Shown here: positions 1-7,741 of the stretch, one piece after another | Layout of the letters: each line of letters opens with the position of its first letter | Numbering within the stretch: position 1 is the first letter of the stretch | Origin: Desulfofustis sp. | GTDB taxonomy: Bacteria; Desulfobacterota; Desulfobulbia; Desulfobulbales; Desulfocapsaceae | Length of the DNA: 12,366 nt | NCBI GenBank assembly: GCA_029287755.1 | Contig: JARFQM010000296.1 | Coordinates: forward strand, 1 to 12,366 | Direction: 5' to 3' | Notes under the pieces: generated by a model | The model's database searches: none | What the model saw: only the letters and a program-made list of their open reading frames with translations | Told to the model about the DNA's origin: nothing | Program-made: the position numbers and the translations under genes

Positions 1-1
1 C

Positions 2-1963
2 GTCCGCCAGAGCAGCCACCGCCCTGTTGATGAGCAGCGGATGACCCGACACCACATCGAAAACGGTAGACTTGTTGAGCCGGTAACGCTTGTGGCGAAA
101 ACAGATATATATAAGGCTGAACTGCTGACGATTTTTGCTCAACCAGTCCCCCACATCTTCACACGCGATGTCGTGGTTGTCGGGGTGAAGTCCGTTGCGG
201 CTGAAGCTGCTCAGCAGCATCTCCTCATCTCTGCTCGTCACCCCGATGGTGGCGGTTTCTTCTGCGCCACCGAGAGCGGCGCTGATGGTCGCCCCGCCGC
301 TGCTGTCGAAAAGACTGAGAAATGGACCCCTGCCTACTTGGTGGCCGATAAACTTCCTGACAAACCTCTGCTCTGGAAAAAACCGCCGTTCCAGCCCCGT
401 GCCACCGCCAGCCAGAAATACCGCATCTCCCTCCCTGATCTCAAACAGTTTCTGGCGGACGCCACCCTTCCTGGAACTCCTTTTCGCTTCCCGAATACGA
501 TTGACCACTACCTGGTCACGACTGGCGTCGAAAAGGTTCCGCACGGTTCGGGTCACCTCGCTGAAGCGCTCATCCGCGACACGGGGGTCTTTGCCTCGCG
601 GGGCAGGGAATTCGCTGATACACAGGTGGCCGCCGACCACATCGATGGCCACGTTGTACTGCGGGAGGTCGCGGTCGTACAGTCTGTACCAGTCAAGCTT
701 CCGGGCAACCGCCCACGAGTGGAATTTACGAAAATTCTTCTTCAGCCTGTTGCTCAACTCAGTGCCCGTATCCCCATCCTTGGCCAAGCTCAGGTGCCAG
801 CCTTGCAGCCAATTTCTATCCGAGACCGGCAGCGGTAAGCCGCTGAACAACCGGCAGGCGAGAGGCCCGTTGAAGATTTTTACGCTTGCTTCGAAGGCTA
901 CTTTGAACTGGTCCGCATAGTCGGGTGCGGCTGTAAAAAGAGTAATTCTCCAGGCGGGAAACTGACGCTGGAAGCATTCTCCCATACAGCGGTAAAGATG
1001 CTTCACCGCTTGACTGTCAGATAAACGTTCACCATACGGCGGGTTGCAGACTAAAAACCCTGATTGTCCGAGCTTGTCGTCCAGGCGGTGGATTTCCTGC
1101 TGCTCGACATGTATCCGGTCTGCAAAACCGGCCCGGGCGATGTTCTTGCGGGCCGCGCCAATGGCCGAACGATCTCCGTCATAACCGATCAGCGGCGGCC
1201 ACTTCTGTTGCCGGGTATCCGCCTCCCGCTCCAGGGCCTCGGCCACCAGTGAATTCCAGATATTGTCCTGATGTCCCCGCCAGCCAGTCAGTCCATAGTA
1301 GGATCGGCTTAGCCCCGGGGCCGAGTCGGCCCTGATCAGAGCCGCCTCGATTAACAGCGTTGCTGAACCGCACATCGGATCCAGCAGTGGTACATCGCCT
1401 TCCCAGCCGCTTAAGGCGATGATCGCTGCCGCCAGGTTTTCCTTCAGCGGAGCCGGCCCGGACGCAACCCGGTAGCCGCGCCGGTGCAGCCCCTCCCCCG
1501 ACAGATCGAGACCGAGCAGAGCCTGCTTCCCATGCACCTGGAGATAAACCCTGACAGCCGGGCGCTGCACCTTTACCGCGGGCCTGATGCCGGTGCGCTC
1601 CCGGAAACGGTCAACGACGCCATCCTTAATCCTGAGCGCCCCATACATGCTGTTGGTAAGCGGGCCTCCGTCCGCAAGGGCGCAGTCCACCGCAAAACTG
1701 TCTCGGACCGAGAGATGGTCTTCCCAGGCCGTGGAATGTGCCGCCTCATACAGGTCATCGCTCCCCTGGATGTCAAACTCAGTAAGCACCAGGACCACGC
1801 GGGAGGAAAAGCGGGACCAGAGACAGGCGCGATAACCGGCTTCGAGTGGAGCCGACCAGCGAATCTCTCCTCTCCTGGAGCTGGAAATTTGCCCGCCATA
1901 GCTTTTTACTTCGCCGGCGACCACCCCTTCCAGGCCGGCCCCGCAGGTTGAGACAAATTTCAT
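2..1963 (-). CDS. rlmKL: RlmKL-type bifunctional 23S rRNA methyltransferase, C-terminus cut by window edge
   Basis: The frame is open for 654 codons from the ATG at 1963 to the window edge, with no stop, so about 50 C-terminal residues are missing compared with the roughly 700-residue E. coli enzyme. A weak Shine-Dalgarno AGGGG lies 7 bases before the ATG. The N-terminal half is RlmL, which makes m2G2445 in 23S rRNA: a THUMP-like region at about residues 45-155, the SAM loop LLDPMCGSATLLIEAALI at 193-210 and the catalytic NPPYGER at 307-313. The C-terminal half aligns by eye with RlmK (m7G2069) from about residue 403, with matches such as RLYDRDLPQYNVAID at 427-441. There, however, the SAM-binding and catalytic motifs are replaced (see findings). 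The gene diverges from pal. Assignment of the RlmL half is secure; activity of the RlmK half is doubtful. Confidence 0.9.
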   Translation of the reverse strand, partial: MKFVSTCGAGLEGVVAGEVKSYGGQISSSRRGEIRWSAPLEAGYRACLWSRFSSRVVLVLTEFDIQGSDDLYEAAHSTAWEDHLSVRDSFAVDCALADGGPLTNSMYGALRIKDGVVDRFRERTGIRPAVKVQRPAVRVYLQVHGKQALLGLDLSGEGLHRRGYRVASGPAPLKENLAAAIIALSGWEGDVPLLDPMCGSATLLIEAALIRADSAPGLSRSYYGLTGWRGHQDNIWNSLVAEALEREADTRQQKWPPLIGYDGDRSAIGAARKNIARAGFADRIHVEQQEIHRLDDKLGQSGFLVCNPPYGERLSDSQAVKHLYRCMGECFQRQFPAWRITLFTAAPDYADQFKVAFEASVKIFNGPLACRLFSGLPLPVSDRNWLQGWHLSLAKDGDTGTELSNRLKKNFRKFHSWAVARKLDWYRLYDRDLPQYNVAIDVVGGHLCISEFPAPRGKDPRVADERFSEVTRTVRNLFDASRDQVVVNRIREAKRSSRKGGVRQKLFEIREGDAVFLAGGGTGLERRFFPEQRFVRKFIGHQVGRGPFLSLFDSSGGATISAALGGAEETATIGVTSRDEEMLLSSFSRNGLHPDNHDIACEDVGDWLSKNRQQFSLIYICFRHKRYRLNKSTVFDVVSGHPLLINRAVAALAD

Positions 1964-2071
1964 TACCGGGCCCCTGTGTTTTTAAATAATTTTAATGATT
2001 TCATAAAAATATATTTCAGGACATGGTGCTTTGCCCAGTCTCCCAAAACCGGCCACGCCGCCACAAAAACC

Positions 2072-2099
2072 TTGACCTCTCTTGCAATCAAGCTAGAAT
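2072..2099 (+). promoter_or_regulatory. Candidate sigma70 promoter for pal
   Basis: TTGACC (2072-2077) and TAGAAT (2094-2099) are separated by 16 bases; each box differs from consensus at one position. The predicted start near 2106 gives a leader of about 107 bases before pal. The rest of the 249-base divergent gap (1964-2212) holds an AT-rich stretch at about 1981-2020 that probably carries the rlmKL promoter, but I cannot pick out its boxes. I see no gene in the gap. Confidence 0.5.
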
Positions 2100-2212
2100 A
2101 GACTGATCGGCTGCACAGTCAATAATCGATCGAGACCGCCGCCGCTTAGATAGTAAATAACCAGTCCACAATCCACTCACCCTGAAAATCAATCTGAGCA
2201 AGAGGAGCAGAG

Positions 2213-2824
2213 ATGAAAAAGGTCGTCACCAGGCTCTTGGTAATTATTGCTGTCACCGCCCTAGTAGCAGTCCTCACCGGAGGCTGTACCAAGAAGCCTG
2301 TCATTCCGCCTGAGTCAGACAGTACGGCGAGCAGCTCGACATCAACCTCAGGCTCCTACCCATCCGCCGAGGGCGCCTATTCAGAAAACAACCTGGCCAT
2401 TGAAGGCACACTCGACGACAGCAGCGCCGCCGGCGATGTCGCCTCTGCAATGGATCAGCAGAGCGATGAATACAAGCAGATGCACGGGCGCTCCTCCAGC
2501 GGCCTCGTCCCGGTCTACTTTGATTTCGATCAGGCGATTATCCGACCCGACATGGCTGACCGCATGATTCAGAATGCCGATTATCTCAAGCAGATTCCCA
2601 ACACGGTAATCATCGAAGGAAATTGCGATGACCGCGGCACCAAAGAATACAACCTGGCCCTGGGTGAGAAGCGGGCAATAAACGTCCGCGACTATCTCAT
2701 CGATCTCGGGGTGGAGCCGGGCAGAATCAGGACGGTGAGTTACGGTGAGGAAAAACCGCTGTTCTTCGAGCAGACCGATTTCGCCTGGAGCCAGAACCGG
2801 CGGGCTGATTTCGTCATCGAATAG
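2213..2824 (+). CDS. pal: Peptidoglycan-associated outer-membrane lipoprotein Pal
   Basis: This 203-residue protein has a lipoprotein signal (basic MKK, hydrophobic core, LTGGC with the lipidated Cys at 25). A Ser/Thr-rich linker follows at about residues 35-50, then an OmpA-C-like peptidoglycan-binding domain from about 98 to the end. The domain starts with VYFDFDQ and carries EGNCDDRGTKEYN, the Pal version of the diaminopimelate-binding loop, and ends in SQNRRADFVI. Pal anchors the outer membrane to the cell wall and works with TolB at constriction. The ATG follows AGGAG (2203-2207) with 5 bases between. No tolB, tolA or tolQR is beside it: the upstream neighbour is the divergent rRNA methyltransferase and a hairpin terminator follows, so pal looks monocistronic. 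A generic OmpA-family lipoprotein is the only alternative. Confidence 0.9.
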   Translation: MKKVVTRLLVIIAVTALVAVLTGGCTKKPVIPPESDSTASSSTSTSGSYPSAEGAYSENNLAIEGTLDDSSAAGDVASAMDQQSDEYKQMHGRSSSGLVPVYFDFDQAIIRPDMADRMIQNADYLKQIPNTVIIEGNCDDRGTKEYNLALGEKRAINVRDYLIDLGVEPGRIRTVSYGEEKPLFFEQTDFAWSQNRRADFVIE

Positions 2825-2840
2825 TTTCTCACTGCTCGTC

Positions 2841-2880
2841 CCAGGTATTCCGGCCGGGCGTCTCCGGTTGGAATACCTGG
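2841..2880. terminator. Hairpin terminator between convergent pal and cmk
   Basis: CCAGGTATTCC (2841-2851) pairs perfectly with GGAATACCTGG (2870-2880). An inner CCGG/CCGG stem sits within the 18-base loop. The 65-base gap between the two stop codons contains little else, so the hairpin probably serves both directions. The U-tract is weak (TTTAT after 2880 on the plus strand). Confidence 0.65.
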
Positions 2881-2889
2881 TTTATCCCG

Positions 2890-3567
2890 TCACCCTATCA
2901 GCTTCGTAAGCGCCTCAAAGACCTGATCTGCATCGAGCCGCGTGGTATCGATCAGGACCGCATCCTCGGCCTTTTTCAGCGGTGCAACCTCGCGCTCGCT
3001 GTCCTGCCTGTCACGGGCAATGGTCATCTCCAGCAGTTGCGCTTCATCCACCGTCTCACCTCGCTCCCTGAGCTGCAGTGCCCTTCTCCCGGCCCGCGCC
3101 TCGGGCGTGGCATCGAGATAGAATTTATGGGAGGCCTGCGGAAACACTACCGTGCCGGTGTCCCTGCCTTCGGCGACTACCCGCCCCTGTGCCCCAATCT
3201 GCCGTTGCATAGCGGTCAGCTTCTCTCTCACCGCCGGCAGCGCCGATACCGTTGAAGCGACCATCGATATGGCGGGTGTTCTGATCTGTGCCGATATGTC
3301 CTCGCCATTGAGGACTACCCCGACGTCGCCGTCTTCTTGTTCCGCGGGCAGCAGGGTGATGGTAATCCGATCGAGCACCGACTCCACCGCTGGAATGTCG
3401 TCGCTGGGTATACCGTGCTTGACCAGATACCAGGCTACCGCCCGGTACATGGCCCCGGTATCGAGGTAAGTGAATCCGTAGCGGGCCGCCACCTTTCTGC
3501 TGATGGTCGATTTGCCGACTCCTGCGGGACCGTCAATGGTGATGATTTGAGCAGCCGTATCAGCCAT
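2890..3567 (-). CDS. cmk: Cytidylate kinase
   Basis: This 225-residue nucleoside monophosphate kinase transfers phosphate from ATP to CMP or dCMP in the cytoplasm. It shows the P-loop GPAGVGKST (residues 13-21), the family signature LDTGAMYRAVAW (35-46), the CMP-contacting EGRDTGTVVFP (133-143) and the lid-region ARDRQDSER (184-192). The length is typical of bacterial Cmk. Its ATG lies inside the 3' end of hisC: the overlap is 8 bases, ATGGCTGA, which suggests translational coupling. It is the last gene of the minus-strand operon. The rpsA gene that commonly follows cmk is absent; instead the operon ends at the hairpin shared with pal. Confidence 0.96.
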   Translation of the reverse strand: MADTAAQIITIDGPAGVGKSTISRKVAARYGFTYLDTGAMYRAVAWYLVKHGIPSDDIPAVESVLDRITITLLPAEQEDGDVGVVLNGEDISAQIRTPAISMVASTVSALPAVREKLTAMQRQIGAQGRVVAEGRDTGTVVFPQASHKFYLDATPEARAGRRALQLRERGETVDEAQLLEMTIARDRQDSEREVAPLKKAEDAVLIDTTRLDADQVFEALTKLIG

Positions 3568-4672
3568 GACCGCACTCCCTCAGAGCCTCGCCAAGAGCCG
3601 CCAGAAAGCGGTCGTTCTCCACATCCGTGCCCACGTTGACCCTGATAAAGGTGTCAAACCCATAGGCTTTCATGGATCTGACGATCACCCCTTTTTTGAG
3701 CATCACCTCATAGAGGGCGGTCGCATCGGTGTGCACATCGATCAGAAAAAAGTTGGTCTGGGACGGAAAGGGTGTGCAGCCGAGCTGACCCACGCCCTCT
3801 GTCAGGTAGCGTTTACCTGCCGCCGTTTTTCTCAGCGTCAGTTCATAAAAATCGTCATCACTCAGGGCCGCAAGGGCGCCCTGCTGGGCGATCAGGTTGA
3901 TATTGAAGGGCTGGCGAACTTTATGCAGGCAGGCGGCCAACGGCGCGGCCATGATGCCGAAACCGATGCGCAATCCAGCCAGACCGTAGGCTTTTGAAAA
4001 CGTCCTGAGGAGAACCACTGCGCAGCGCCCTTGCCGTTCATCGAGCAAGGAAAGGGTATCGTAGCGTTGATCCCTGTCGACAAAATCTATGTAGGCCTCA
4101 TCGAGAACCACGATAAGGTGATCGGGCAGCTTGGCGAGAAACCCATTGAGCCGGTCCCGGCTCAGCAGGGTGCCGGTTGGATTGTTTGGATTGTCGATGA
4201 ATATCAGTCTCGTTGCCGGCGATGCCAGTGCAGCTATCTCATCCAGATCGTGGTGCATCTCCTTGAGTTCCACCACGTGATTGCGTCCGCCTCGTATCTG
4301 CACGAACTTCTGGTACATCAGAAAGGACGGGTGACTGGTGATCACCTCCCCGCCTTCCTTGACGAAAGCTTTGACCAGAAATTCGATGATTTCATTGGAG
4401 CCGTTGCCAAAGACGAGCTGTTCGGCCGCAACCCCGAGGTGATCCGCCAGGGCCTGGTTGAGGTAATGGCAGGAGCCGTCGGGATAGCGGTGCACGTTGT
4501 CAAGGGACCCTCGCATGGCTTCAATGGCAGCCGGTGAAGGTCCGAAAGGGTTTTCGTTGGAAGCCAGCTTGATCGAGCCGCTGATGCCATATTCTCTCTC
4601 CAGCTCCTCAATGGGCTTGCCCGGGGGATACGGGGTGATCTCCCTTATATTTTCAGGTATCTCGATCTTCAC
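3560..4672 (-). CDS. hisC: Histidinol-phosphate aminotransferase
   Basis: This 370-residue fold-type I PLP aminotransferase interconverts imidazole acetol phosphate and histidinol phosphate in histidine synthesis. The visible motifs are SNENPFGPSP (38-47), FGNGSNEII (88-96), the PLP-contacting NPNNPTGT (161-168), DEAYIDF (191-197) and the Schiff-base lysine in TFSKAYGLAGLRIG, which is Lys227. The start is a GTG at 4672 preceded by GAGG 8 bases upstream. No other his gene is in the window; it lies 34 bases after gatA and overlaps cmk by 8 bases. HisC homologues can also act on aromatic or other amino acids, so the exact substrate is not proven by sequence alone. Confidence 0.93.
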   Translation of the reverse strand: MKIEIPENIREITPYPPGKPIEELEREYGISGSIKLASNENPFGPSPAAIEAMRGSLDNVHRYPDGSCHYLNQALADHLGVAAEQLVFGNGSNEIIEFLVKAFVKEGGEVITSHPSFLMYQKFVQIRGGRNHVVELKEMHHDLDEIAALASPATRLIFIDNPNNPTGTLLSRDRLNGFLAKLPDHLIVVLDEAYIDFVDRDQRYDTLSLLDERQGRCAVVLLRTFSKAYGLAGLRIGFGIMAAPLAACLHKVRQPFNINLIAQQGALAALSDDDFYELTLRKTAAGKRYLTEGVGQLGCTPFPSQTNFFLIDVHTDATALYEVMLKKGVIVRSMKAYGFDTFIRVNVGTDVENDRFLAALGEALRECGHG

Positions 4673-4706
4673 GACGGGGGCCTCGTAAGTACGGGTGGCG
4701 TCTGGG

Positions 4707-6170
4707 TCAGACGGAAAGCGAAGGAATGTGCCGCGTCAGGTTCAACCCCTTTTCCAGGTTGAAACCGCACCTGAGCAAGGGGCCCTCGTGAAAGTGCGGA
4801 CCCTGAAGCTGGATGCCGATGGGCAGACCGCTGCTGCTGAAGCCTCCCGGCACCGATATCCCCGGCAGACCGGCCAGGTTGGTCGACAGAGTGAAAATGT
4901 CGGAGAGGTACATGGCCAGCGGGTCATCAACTTTTTCTCCCTTCTTCCAGGCCGGAGTCGGAGAAACCGGCGAAATCAGCAGGTCACACGACTCCCAGGC
5001 CCGTCTGAAATCGTTGAGGATCAAGGTCCTGACCTGGGAAGCTTTCTTGTAATAGGCATCATAATAGCCCGATGACAAAGCGTAGGTGCCAATCAATATT
5101 CTTCTTTTGACTTCCGGTCCGAATCCCTGGGAGCGGGTATCCTTGTACATAGTGATCAGGTCGGTGGCGCCTGCCTGGCGAAACCCGTAGGCTACGCCGT
5201 CGTAACGGGCCAGGTTGGAGCTTGCCTCGGCGGGGGCGATCAGGTAGTAGACGGCAACGCAATAGTCGATATGGGGGATCGACACCTCAACGATTTCAGC
5301 GCCGGCCGACTTCAACACCTCAACCCCGTTCATCACAACCTGGTTCACTTCCGGGTCAAGTCCCTCGGGGAAGTATTCCTGCGGAACGCCGACCCTGACC
5401 CCTTTCAATCCCTCGGTGAGAAAGCTTCGATACTCCTCCACCGGGCGCTCCACCGAGGTGGAATCGCGCCGGTCATAACCGCAGATGGCCTGCATCATCA
5501 GGGCACTGTCGGTTACATCCCTGGTCAGGGGGCCGATCTGATCAAGCGAGGAAGCAAAGGCGACCAGGCCGTACCTGGACACCCTGCCGTAGGTAGGCTT
5601 CATACCCACTATCCCGCACAGCGCTGCCGGCTGCCGGATCGAGCCCCCGGTATCGGACCCCAGAGAGCCCAGCACCTGGCCGGAAGCCACTGAGGCGGCT
5701 GAGCCCCCCGATGAGCCCCCGGCGACACAGTCGACGTTCCAGGGATTGGCGGGAATCTTGTAGGCACAGTTCTCCGAAGTGGAGCCCATGGCAAATTCAT
5801 CCATCGCCGCTTTGCCGACAAGCACCGCTCCATCTGCGTTGAGTTTTTCCACCACTGTTGCATCGTAAGGCGGCGCAAAGTTCTCCAACATTTTCGATCC
5901 GCAGGTGGTGGTTCGATCCTTGGTGCAGAGCAGGTCTTTTATCGACAGGGGAATCCCGCACAGTGGCCCGCCTTGCCCCCGCTGCCGGCGCTGATCGGCC
6001 TCAGCCGCTGCCTGCAGGGCCAGTTCTGGATCCAGCGAGATAAACGAACAGACGGCTTCCTCGGTACGCTCTATTTGCTCGAGGCAACTCCGGGTCAATT
6101 CAACGGATGACAGTTTTTTTTCGGCCAGCAGGGTGTCGGCCTCGGTGATGGTCAGCTCGTAAGGCTCCAT
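4707..6170 (-). CDS. gatA: Asp/Glu-tRNA amidotransferase subunit A
   Basis: GatA is the glutaminase of the GatCAB complex, which converts Glu-tRNA(Gln) and Asp-tRNA(Asn) to the amidated forms. The product is 487 residues, the normal length. The Ser-cisSer-Lys amidase triad is visible as Lys78 (in SIKDLL), cis-Ser153 (in GGSSGGS) and nucleophile Ser177 (in TGGSIRQPA). The spacing equals that of S. aureus GatA (Lys79, Ser154, Ser178). I chose the ATG at 6170 because GAGGAA (6175-6180) lies 4 bases upstream. The frame can be extended to a TTG at 6188, but that codon overlaps the same ribosome-binding region. gatC is upstream after an unusually long 145-base gap; gatB is not in the window. Confidence 0.96.
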   Translation of the reverse strand: MEPYELTITEADTLLAEKKLSSVELTRSCLEQIERTEEAVCSFISLDPELALQAAAEADQRRQRGQGGPLCGIPLSIKDLLCTKDRTTTCGSKMLENFAPPYDATVVEKLNADGAVLVGKAAMDEFAMGSTSENCAYKIPANPWNVDCVAGGSSGGSAASVASGQVLGSLGSDTGGSIRQPAALCGIVGMKPTYGRVSRYGLVAFASSLDQIGPLTRDVTDSALMMQAICGYDRRDSTSVERPVEEYRSFLTEGLKGVRVGVPQEYFPEGLDPEVNQVVMNGVEVLKSAGAEIVEVSIPHIDYCVAVYYLIAPAEASSNLARYDGVAYGFRQAGATDLITMYKDTRSQGFGPEVKRRILIGTYALSSGYYDAYYKKASQVRTLILNDFRRAWESCDLLISPVSPTPAWKKGEKVDDPLAMYLSDIFTLSTNLAGLPGISVPGGFSSSGLPIGIQLQGPHFHEGPLLRCGFNLEKGLNLTRHIPSLSV

Positions 6171-6236
6171 GAAATTCCTCAAAGACAAAGGGCTGCTTGT
6201 GCCGCCCTGGTGGTTGCAGCAATCTATAACTGATTC

Positions 6237-6295
6237 ACTATTGAGCCATTTGCAAAACGATCTTTTCGCCCTAACTCTGCGTTATGCTCAAAAGT
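6237..6295. repeat. 59-bp imperfect palindrome in the gatC-gatA gap
   Basis: ACTATTGAGC (6237-6246) and GCTCAAAAGT (6286-6295) are inverted repeats with one mismatch. Further pairs continue inward: AT/AT after a bulged C, then GCA (6252-6254) with TGC (6278-6280). The unit looks like a REP- or MITE-like palindromic element sitting in an operon. It lacks a U-tract on the transcribed strand, so a terminator is unlikely. Confidence 0.5.
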
Positions 6296-6315
6296 TTTTC
6301 CACGAAATATTCAGG

Positions 6316-6600
6316 TCAGATGACGCGGGGGACTATAAACGAATCGCCGCTGTGGTCCGGACCGTTTGCCAGTGCTTTCTTCTGCTCCAGCGAGGCCTCA
6401 ACGATATCATCCCGAAACGCATTGGTGATTGAAAAGGCGTGGGTCGTCGGTTCAATTCCTTCGGTATCAAGCTCGTCGAGCTTGGCAACGTAAGAGAGGA
6501 TCATATCGAGCTGCTCGGTCATCAGGTCGAGCTCCTCGCTTGCCAAATGCAGCCGCGCCAGGTGGGCGACATGCTCGACTTCTTTTCTGGTTATTCGCAT
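6316..6600 (-). CDS. gatC: Asp/Glu-tRNA amidotransferase subunit C
   Basis: This 94-residue protein is the small subunit that wraps around GatA and stabilises GatCAB. Typical GatC features are the start MRITRKEVEHVAHLARLHL, the helix around LDMILSYVAKLDELDTEGI (residues 32-50), EPTTHAF and the C-terminal FIVPRVI. The ATG at 6600 fits the family's N-terminus; the frame stays open further upstream, but only into the 3' end of the preceding regulator gene. A GTG at 6603 directly before it is an equally possible start. No good Shine-Dalgarno is visible, and the gap to the regulator's stop is only 10 bases, so translation may be coupled to that gene. Confidence 0.93.
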   Translation of the reverse strand: MRITRKEVEHVAHLARLHLASEELDLMTEQLDMILSYVAKLDELDTEGIEPTTHAFSITNAFRDDIVEASLEQKKALANGPDHSGDSFIVPRVI

Positions 6601-6610
6601 CACTAAATAG

Positions 6611-7729
6611 TTAATTAATGAGGTTGTTGTGGCCGAACTGATCTGAGCCGGCCGATATGGCCAGATACTCCGGACTGAACCGGGAGAGATGGTCGGTAAA
6701 CACACCGACGATATCTGTGTCGAACTGGGTACCGGCGCAACGGTTGAGTTCCTCGATGGCTTCCTCCACGTTCATATTGCGCCGGTAATTTCTGCTCGAT
6801 GTCATCGCATCATAGCTGTCAGCCACAGTAATGATTTTGGTTAACTCGTCAAGATCTGCACCGCCCAGACCATCGGGATATCCCATCCCGTCTATGCGCT
6901 CATGGTGGTGACGGATGATGAACTGCTCGCGCTCCATAAACCCAAGCGGTTTGATGATATTGGCCCCGACGCTGGGATGCTCGTTGATGAGCTGCCGCTC
7001 CTCATCGCTCAGTGGACCTTTTTTCTGGATACAGGAGAGATCGATGACCAGCTTGCCGATGTCATGAAACTGGGCCGCCCGTCGCAGCACGATGAGATCC
7101 TGACCGTCGAGATGCATGGCGGTCCCCAGCATGGACGCATAACTGGTCACCCGCATGGTATGCCCGGCCGTGTAATAGTCCTTTTCCTCCATGGCCCGCT
7201 GCAGGCTGCTCATCAACTGGACGGTGGCATTTTCCAGACTGTCGCTGTAGGCCCGCAGCAGTTTGTTCTGTTCTTCGAGCTGCAGGGTCTTGCGCCTGAC
7301 ATCATCTTCAAGCGCCTGTTTGTACCTTTGCTCCTGCAGGACATAATTCCTCTTTTCAACCGCCCGTCTGATTTTCACATTGAAAATATCCAGATCTTCG
7401 ATGGGCTTACAGAGAAAATCGTAGACCCCCATGTTGATTGCCCTGACGGCATCGGCCATGGAGCCTGACCCGGTCAACAGGACGATGGGAATTTCCGAGC
7501 CCCCTCTGTTGAGCTCCTCAATGGCTTCAAAGCCATTGAGGTCGGGCATGTGGATATCGAGAAGAATGACGTCGAAGGACTCATCCACCCTCCGCAGAAG
7601 CTCCTTTCCGCCCAGGACCCCAACGGCCTCATAGCCAAACATTTCCAGAATCTGTACTACGGCGCTACATACCAGGTCATCGTCATCGGCGACGATGATC
7701 CGTGCTGCTTTTTCCTGTTCCACAGACAT
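6611..7729 (-). CDS. REC/HD-GYP response regulator (c-di-GMP phosphodiesterase type)
   Basis: This 372-residue cytoplasmic protein has an N-terminal receiver domain (about 10-125): acidic cluster DDDD at 15-18, phospho-acceptor Asp58 in LLDIHMPD, Thr86 and Lys108. A helical, probably coiled-coil linker (about 125-175) leads to an HD-GYP domain (about 178-350). The metal ligands and signature are present: HDIGK (222-226, HD at 222-223), His251, the HHH run at 274-276, ERIDGMGYP (277-285, with GYP at 283-285) and ADSYDAMTS (303-311). Proteins of this RpfG-like design hydrolyse c-di-GMP when phosphorylated. All key residues are intact, so I infer an active enzyme. No histidine kinase gene is nearby. 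It lies 12 bases after the deacetylase gene and 10 bases before gatC. Confidence 0.93.
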   Translation of the reverse strand: MSVEQEKAARIIVADDDDLVCSAVVQILEMFGYEAVGVLGGKELLRRVDESFDVILLDIHMPDLNGFEAIEELNRGGSEIPIVLLTGSGSMADAVRAINMGVYDFLCKPIEDLDIFNVKIRRAVEKRNYVLQEQRYKQALEDDVRRKTLQLEEQNKLLRAYSDSLENATVQLMSSLQRAMEEKDYYTAGHTMRVTSYASMLGTAMHLDGQDLIVLRRAAQFHDIGKLVIDLSCIQKKGPLSDEERQLINEHPSVGANIIKPLGFMEREQFIIRHHHERIDGMGYPDGLGGADLDELTKIITVADSYDAMTSSRNYRRNMNVEEAIEELNRCAGTQFDTDIVGVFTDHLSRFSPEYLAISAGSDQFGHNNLIN

Positions 7730-7741
7730 TACCCTTTCACC

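Noticed and set aside
41..920. Plus-strand open frames of 241-265 codons at the left edge
   Set aside because: They lie antisense to the rlmKL frame, whose translation shows clear THUMP/methyltransferase motifs. Their own translations show no recognisable domain.
3560..3567. Frameshift at the hisC-cmk junction
   Set aside because: Both proteins are full length with normal ends; the 8-base ATGGCTGA overlap is an ordinary start-stop overlap in an operon.
6171..6188. TTG start giving GatA six extra residues
   Set aside because: The ATG at 6170 has GAGGAA 4 bases upstream and gives the usual GatA length and catalytic residue numbering.
6601..6705. GatC with a 35-residue N-terminal extension
   Set aside because: The extension overlaps the 3' end of the REC/HD-GYP gene, is not GatC-like and the family starts at the MRITRKEV residues.
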